64,000 nt of DNA from NCBI GenBank assembly GCA_963729115.1, contig CAVSMR010000027.1, positions 1-64,000 on the forward strand, given 5' to 3'. This document shows, piece after piece, positions 60,001 through 64,000 of this stretch (the stretch's first letter is position 1; every line of letters starts with the position of its first letter). The stretch is from Actinophytocola sp963729115. Its GTDB lineage: Bacteria > Actinomycetota > Actinomycetes > Mycobacteriales > Pseudonocardiaceae. The notes under the pieces are model-generated. The model was not told the origin of the DNA. It searched no databases and saw nothing but the letters and a program-made list of their open reading frames with translations. The position numbers and the translations under genes are program-made.

Positions 60001-62580
60001 CGTCAGGCCGGCGGTCTCGCGCAAAGGCTCGCCCGGCGGTGGCTCGGTCAGCCACTCCCGCAGCAGCGTGGTCACCACGGCGACGTCGCTGGACGCGCGG
60101 CGCTGCGCCAGGAAGATCCGGAAGACCGCGTCCTCCAGCTCCGGCGTGCGCTCCAGCCCGGTCACCCCGTAGTGGGCGAGCATCTGCGTGAGCCGTTCCT
60201 GGAACGCCTCGGGCAGCCCGGCCCGCTCGGCATCGAGGCTCTGCAGGTAGGTGTAGAGGTACTCGCGGGGGCTGTGCACCTGGGTGTCCGCCGTGGCGGC
60301 GGTGATGTCCGCGCCCGCCGGGCGGTTGCGGGTCAGCTCGGACAGGTCGGCGAACACGTCGAGCAGCTCGATCTCGCCCGCCAGCGGCCGGCCGTTGCCG
60401 CGCGCGACCTCCGACCTCGCCGCGACGTAGCCGTCCAGCACCCGGTGCTCGCCCCGCGGGTCGGCGTCGAAGCCGAGGAGCAACCCGCGCAGGTCGCGCA
60501 GGCCGGCCGCGAGCCGCTCGGCCACGGGCAGCTCGGTGGGCTGCGCCGGCAGGTCGACCTCGGCCTCGGCGGCGGTGTCCGGCGTGTCCGCGTCGTCGCC
60601 GTCGCCGAGCGGCTCGAGTCGCAGCAGCGGCGCCCCGGTCTCGACCAGGCTGCCCACCGTCACCGAGCATTCGCGCAGCCGCGCGCGGAACGGCGCGCGC
60701 AGCACGGTTTCCATCTTCATCGACTCCAGCACGAGCACGGGCGCACCGGCCTCGACCTCGGCCCCCACCGCCAGCGGCGTGGCGACCACCAGGGCGGGCG
60801 CGGGCGAGCGCACCACGCCGCCCTCGTCGTGGCTGATCCGGTGCGCCACGCCGGCCACCTCGACCAGGTGCGTCGGGCCGTGCGCGTGGGTCACCACCCG
60901 GAACCGCGTGCCGTTGACCACGACCTGGCCGGTCTGGCGGTCGAAGCGCTCGATCTCCACGTCGGCCGGGTGCGGCGTGCCCTTGCCCGCGGCGATCGCG
61001 ACGCGGAACCGGTTCGGCGTGATCCGGCCGACGTGCACCCGGTAACCGGCGCCCCGCAGCTTGAGCTCCACCGGCCGGGCGGTGTCCAGCTGAACCTGCG
61101 GGCGCCCGCCGTGCGCGGTGGCCAGCAGCTGCTGGCGGGCGACGTGCTCGGCGTCCTCGTAGGCCTCGATCGCGGCGACGGCCAGCGCCACCGCCGAACC
61201 CCGCTGCGCGACGAGCCGGCCCTCGGCGCGGACCCGGTCGATCCAGCCGGTGTCCGCGCTCGCGTCGATCACCTCGGGCTGGTCGAGCAGGTCGAGCACG
61301 AAGCTCTTGTTCGTCGCGCCACCGGCGATGATCACCGTGGTCTGGGCCATCGCGCGGCGCAGCCGGCCCAGGGCCTCGTCGCGGTCCCGCCCGTGCGCGA
61401 TGATCTTGGCGATCATCGAGTCGAAGTCGGCCGGGATGGTGTCGCCCTCGCTGACGCCGGTGTCCACCCGGATGCCGGGCCCGGACGGCAGGTCCAGCCG
61501 GACGATCAGCCCCGGCGACGGGGCGAAGTCGCGGTCGGGGTCCTCGGCGTTGAGCCGCGCCTCGATGGCGTGCCCGATCTCGGCGGGCGGCCGGCCCGTC
61601 AACCGCCCGCCGGCCGCGACGTGCAGCTGAGCCTTCACCAGGTCCATGCCGGTGGTCGACTCGGTGATCGGGTGCTCGACCTGCAGCCGGGTGTTCACCT
61701 CCAGGAAGGCGAACCGCTTCTCGCCGGGGTGGTAGAGGAACTCGACCGTGCCCGCGCCCCGGTACCCGACCGCAAGGGCCAGCCGCTCGGCGGCCGCCTT
61801 GAGCTCGCCGGCCTGCGCCGCGGTCAGCACCGGCGACGCGGACTCCTCGATCACCTTCTGGTTGCGCCGCTGCACCGAGCAGTCGCGGACGCCCAGCGCC
61901 CACGCGGTGCCCTGCCCGTCGGCGATCACCTGCACCTCGACGTGCCGCGCGCCGGTGACCAGGCGTTCCAGGAACACCACGCCGCTGCCGAAGGCGCGCT
62001 CGGCCTCCATGCGGGTGCGTTCGTAGGCATCGGTGAGCTCGTCCGCGGACCGGATGACCCGGATCCCGCGGCCCCCGCCACCCGCGGTCGCCTTGAGCAT
62101 GAGCGGGTAGCCGACCTCGCCCGCCACGCGGATCGCGGTGTCCAGGTCGTCCACCGCGCCGCGGCTCCACGGCGCGACCGGGACGTCGACCTCCTCGGCG
62201 ATCAGCTTGGAGCCGATCTTGTCGCCGAGCTTGCGCATGGCCTCGGCACTCGGCCCGACGAAGGTCACCCCGACCCGCTCGCACAGCTCGGCGAAGGCCG
62301 GGTCCTCGGCGACGAACCCCCAGCCGACCCACGCCGCGTCCGCGCCGCTCTCGCGCAGCGCCCGCTCCAGCACCGCGAGGTCGAGGTAGGGTCGCGCGGA
62401 CGCCGGGCCCAGGTCGTAGCCCAGGTCGGCCTCGCGGACGAACGTGGCCGTGCGGTCGGCGTCGGTGTAGAACGCGACGGTCTCGATCCGCGTCCCGGTC
62501 TCCGCGGAGAGCTCCCGGACGGCGTGGATCAACCGCATCGCGGCCTCTCCGCGGTTGACGATGGCGACACGACTGAACAC
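57100..62580 (-). CDS. Single-chain multidomain acyl-CoA (acetyl-CoA-type) carboxylase
   Basis: The protein has about 1826 residues with all carboxylase functions in one chain. Biotin carboxylase (1-450): ATP-grasp loop TAGGGGRG (165-172) and FLEVNTRLQVEHPITE (292-307). Biotin carrier: VLESMKMETV with biotinyl Lys at about 622. A long central region (~660-1200) contains LTRRYYGNKGL, like the central domain of eukaryotic acetyl-CoA carboxylase. The carboxyltransferase is at ~1300-1826 (GARISMTSGTENMDW, PSLGAARDVLMAHYDHTYV, RYHGGAFVVFSKALNPN). It makes malonyl-CoA or a longer 2-carboxyacyl-CoA. GTG at 62580 has GGAGG upstream. Confidence 0.93.
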   Translation of the reverse strand: MFSRVAIVNRGEAAMRLIHAVRELSAETGTRIETVAFYTDADRTATFVREADLGYDLGPASARPYLDLAVLERALRESGADAAWVGWGFVAEDPAFAELCERVGVTFVGPSAEAMRKLGDKIGSKLIAEEVDVPVAPWSRGAVDDLDTAIRVAGEVGYPLMLKATAGGGGRGIRVIRSADELTDAYERTRMEAERAFGSGVVFLERLVTGARHVEVQVIADGQGTAWALGVRDCSVQRRNQKVIEESASPVLTAAQAGELKAAAERLALAVGYRGAGTVEFLYHPGEKRFAFLEVNTRLQVEHPITESTTGMDLVKAQLHVAAGGRLTGRPPAEIGHAIEARLNAEDPDRDFAPSPGLIVRLDLPSGPGIRVDTGVSEGDTIPADFDSMIAKIIAHGRDRDEALGRLRRAMAQTTVIIAGGATNKSFVLDLLDQPEVIDASADTGWIDRVRAEGRLVAQRGSAVALAVAAIEAYEDAEHVARQQLLATAHGGRPQVQLDTARPVELKLRGAGYRVHVGRITPNRFRVAIAAGKGTPHPADVEIERFDRQTGQVVVNGTRFRVVTHAHGPTHLVEVAGVAHRISHDEGGVVRSPAPALVVATPLAVGAEVEAGAPVLVLESMKMETVLRAPFRARLRECSVTVGSLVETGAPLLRLEPLGDGDDADTPDTAAEAEVDLPAQPTELPVAERLAAGLRDLRGLLLGFDADPRGEHRVLDGYVAARSEVARGNGRPLAGEIELLDVFADLSELTRNRPAGADITAATADTQVHSPREYLYTYLQSLDAERAGLPEAFQERLTQMLAHYGVTGLERTPELEDAVFRIFLAQRRASSDVAVVTTLLREWLTEPPPGEPLRETAGLTLEHLVAATQLRFPAVADLARSVVFRWFAQPMLRRNRAHVYASVRKHLRYLDAAPDAPDRAERVAEMVRSTEPLVRLLGQRLVRGDRDNAIILEVLTRRYYGNKGLTAVRTSEVAGCTFVVAERADSCVASAAVSFDALAGALRGLAELASGKDTLDADIYLAWEKQPEEPDAMAAALHEVIGVQQFPHRVRRLTATVAGSGGAVMHHHFTFRPSTTGMTEERLIRGLHPYIAQRMQLERLSKFDLTRLPSSDEEVYLFRCVARENPSDDRLVAFAQVRDLTELREHDGRLVALPTAEDTIATCLDSIRRAQSRRPSTTRFNTNRIVVYVWPASDITRAELEMIAERVLPTTAGAGLEEILFIARQRNPRSGELAKVAVRISFDATGGSELTVGEPSDEPVEPVDDYRQKVLRASSRNTVYPYELTGMLGDFAEYDLDPDIDPDGALVPVDRPKGHNTAAIVVGVVSTPTERHPEGMSRVVLLGDPTKSLGALSEPECTRVIAALDLAERRGIPVEWFALSAGARISMTSGTENMDWVAAALKRIVTFTQAGGEINVVVAGINVGAQPYWNAEATMLMHTKGILVMTPDSAMVLTGKQSLDFSGGVSAEDNFGIGGYDRVMGPNGQAQYWAPSLGAARDVLMAHYDHTYVAPGEAGPRHAGTTDPHDRDISDYPHALAGSDFSTVGEIFSATANPDRKKAFDIRTVMHAVADQDHALLERWAGMADAETAVVADAHLGGRPVCLLGIESRSVPRRGFPPTDGPDTYTAGTLFPRSSKKAARAINAASGNRPLVVLANLSGFDGSPESMRKLQLEYGAEIGRAIVNFAGPIVFCVISRYHGGAFVVFSKALNPNMTVLAVEGSFASVIGGAPAAAVVFTGEVNRRTATDSRVADLEARIAETADAERAELTETLAQVRASVRADKLAEVATEFDRVHSVHRAVEVGSVDAVISAAEVRPSIIKAIGKA

Positions 62581-62989
62581 CGACCGAGCCTCCTGCAGCA
62601 GACACGTGTTGGGCTGGCACACCCACTCCACCCTGAACACTCTCGTGTACCGACCGGTAGTGAAATGCCAGGACCAACTGTGCCACGCGCGAATACTTGT
62701 GGAGACCTGCCAAACAGCCGTGTTGGCCGGACCGACCGCCGGAAACGGCCGTGCCGCTCGGCACCGTCCTCGGCGGGCCGCTGGTGATCGCCCTCGAGCG
62801 GGTCCGGCGCCCCTGACCCGCGCCGCCACGTGCGGGTGCTCACACCGTATTCGCCCTCGCCACGGCCACCGGGAGGCTACTGTCGATCGGGGTCACCGGC
62901 GCCGCCACACGGTCCCGGCACGTCCGAACGAGGGCACTGGACCACGCCCGTTCCGCCGGGCGAACGAGAAGTTGGGGCGACGGCTTGCG
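62581..62989. other. Gene-free divergent region between the carboxylase and a DMT gene
   Basis: About 410 bases with no credible frame. It includes the carboxylase ribosome site and promoter region, a TACCG-AC-CGGTA dyad and the promoter of the rightward membrane-protein gene. Confidence 0.55.
62648..62659. promoter_or_regulatory. TACCGACCGGTA dyad, candidate TetR-type operator of the carboxylase gene
   Basis: TACCG and CGGTA flank AC, 68 bases upstream of the carboxylase start codon. Such core dyads are common in TetR-family operators of lipid genes, but the regulator is not in the window. Confidence 0.45.
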
Positions 62990-63862
62990 ATGACCGACCT
63001 GATCATCACCATCGCGCTGTGCGTGGCAGTCGCCATCGCCTACGCGACGGCGGCGCTCATCCAGTCGCGGCGCGCTCACCTGTCCATCGCCGAGCTGGTT
63101 CGCGTTCCCGTGCTGTGGGTGGCGCTCGGGCTCAACGTCCTCGGCGCCGGACTGCACGTCACCTCGCTGGCCTTCGGCCCGCTGTCGTTGATCCAGCCGC
63201 TCGGGGTGCTCACGCTCGTCATCGCCGTTCCCCTGGGGGCGCTGACGGCCCGGCGCCGGGTGACCCGGCTCGAGCTGAGCGGCATGACCAGCACGGTGAT
63301 CGGCCTCGCCGGCCTCACGCTCATCATCACCACCGCGGGGGCGACCGAGACGCTCACCGCCACCGAGCTGGTCGTGCTGGTCGGTGCCACGGGTGCCCTC
63401 GTCGGCGTCCTCGGCGGGCTGGGCCGCCGGCGCGGCGCGTCCCCGCTGTGGGAGGCCGTCGCGGGTGGCGCGGCGTACTCCGTTTGCTCGGCCCTGTGCC
63501 AGACCGTCGTGGTGACCGTGGGCGACGCCGGGGCGGGCGCACTGCTGCGCGCCAGCACGATCCTCGCCGTCATCGCGGTCGTCGTGTTCGCGATCTCCGC
63601 GACCGTGCTCACCCAGCGCTCCTACCGCGCCGGCCTGGGCGCTCCCTTGGCGGTGACCAACCTGGTGAACCCCGCCACCGCGACGGCCATCGGCGTGATC
63701 CTCCTCGGCGAGCACCTGGCCACCAGCACTTTCGAGGTCGTCCTCGCCATCGCCTGCGCCGCCCTGGCCGCCCTCGGCGTCGCCCAGCTGGCGCGCGCCC
63801 GCGACGTCACCCGGCAGCCGGGTCAGACCGGTTCGCCCCTGATCGGTGCCACGCCGAACTGA
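62990..63862 (+). CDS. DMT-superfamily (EamA-like) membrane protein
   Basis: The protein has 290 residues with about nine to ten membrane helices: TDLIITIALCVAVAIAYATAALIQ, PVLWVALGLNVLGAGLHVTSLAFGPLSLIQPLGVLTLVIAVPLGAL, and TILAVIAVVVFAISATVLTQ among others. SLIQPLGVL and NLVNPATATAIGVILLGE are the paired half-repeat motifs of this family, also known as the NIPA/DMT-like Mg2+ transporter group in other organisms. Substrate unproven. A weak ribosome site precedes the ATG at 62990. Confidence 0.85.
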   Translation: MTDLIITIALCVAVAIAYATAALIQSRRAHLSIAELVRVPVLWVALGLNVLGAGLHVTSLAFGPLSLIQPLGVLTLVIAVPLGALTARRRVTRLELSGMTSTVIGLAGLTLIITTAGATETLTATELVVLVGATGALVGVLGGLGRRRGASPLWEAVAGGAAYSVCSALCQTVVVTVGDAGAGALLRASTILAVIAVVVFAISATVLTQRSYRAGLGAPLAVTNLVNPATATAIGVILLGEHLATSTFEVVLAIACAALAALGVAQLARARDVTRQPGQTGSPLIGATPN

Positions 63863-63963
63863 CGCCCGACGAACACCGCCACACCGCTCGACAAGGAACA
63901 GCCCGCCTCGTATAGTCCATCCGGAATAACCGGGCCGGACTCACCGGGAGGGAATAGTCGGCC

Positions 63964-64000
63964 ATGTCCACCGCGAAGATGCCGTTGACCCCACTGGCGA
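63964..64000 (+). CDS. Start of an unidentified gene, cut by the window edge
   Basis: ATG at 63964 opens STAKMPLTPLA before the window ends. GGGAGGG lies upstream at somewhat long spacing and TATAGT about 50 bases upstream looks like a -10 box. Twelve codons are too few to name a product. Confidence 0.4.
   Translation, partial: MSTAKMPLTPLA

Noticed and set aside
57046..62787. A 1913-codon open frame antisense to the acyl-CoA carboxylase gene
   Set aside because: Its translation is a low-complexity Arg/Gly/His/Ala-rich sequence with no domain, typical of the mirror frame of a GC3-biased gene; the sense strand encodes a complete recognisable enzyme.

Overview
The window is a piece of a high-GC actinomycete chromosome. 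Codon use is strongly GC3-biased and GTG, ATG and TTG starts are mixed. Many genes overlap at ATGA or GTGA junctions, and several genes appear to be leaderless. A conservon signalling operon, the furA-katG pair and many TetR, WYL, GntR and MerR regulators fit Pseudonocardiaceae, possibly an Amycolatopsis-like genus; that placement is inference. No rRNA, tRNA, CRISPR array, insertion sequence, phage gene or replication origin was seen.

Layout. 1-13.8 kb holds mixed housekeeping and accessory genes: the 3' end of a flavin oxidoreductase, an acyltransferase, a glycosyltransferase, a Y-family polymerase, a hydrolase, transporters, a secreted sulfatase, two methyltransferases, a TetR regulator with a twin operator and a receptor Ser/Thr kinase. 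13.9-22.8 kb carries a WYL regulator divergent from an epoxide hydrolase, then a P450, a methyltransferase, a carboxymuconolactone-decarboxylase-like protein with a ThDP enzyme, a CNNM/CorC protein and a second kinase with an altered DFG motif. 22.9-24.5 kb is a large lipoprotein.

24.7-35.6 kb is the most distinctive region: a terpenoid locus. It has four isoprenyl diphosphate synthase genes that form two paralogue pairs, and a methyltransferase of the geranyl/isopentenyl diphosphate C-methyltransferase family. It also has a class II terpene cyclase (variant DSDC acid motif), a class I terpene synthase (variant DKxxD motif), a P450 and a GMC oxidoreductase. The core genes are translationally coupled. 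The simplest model is a C-methylated, bicyclised and oxidised terpenoid, probably diterpenoid-sized. Its promoter regions carry phased direct repeats. Directly next to it, 36.3-40.2 kb is a complete conservon (sensor kinase, roadblock protein, DUF742 protein, GTPase) preceded by two copies of a 37-bp promoter-like element.

40.2-45.6 kb carries a molybdenum oxidoreductase, a methyltransferase, a membrane-anchored hypothetical protein and furA-katG (peroxide defence). 45.7-51.8 kb is a seven-gene, stop-start overlapping operon for 4-hydroxyproline catabolism ending with its own GntR regulator. 51.9-53.8 kb is a MerR/MFS efflux pair with a textbook 19-bp-spacer promoter. 53.8-56.9 kb encodes three secreted proteins, two of them likely cell-wall enzymes. 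57.1-62.6 kb is one gene for a single-chain, eukaryote-like multidomain acyl-CoA carboxylase of about 1826 residues. The window ends with a DMT-type membrane protein and the first codons of another gene.
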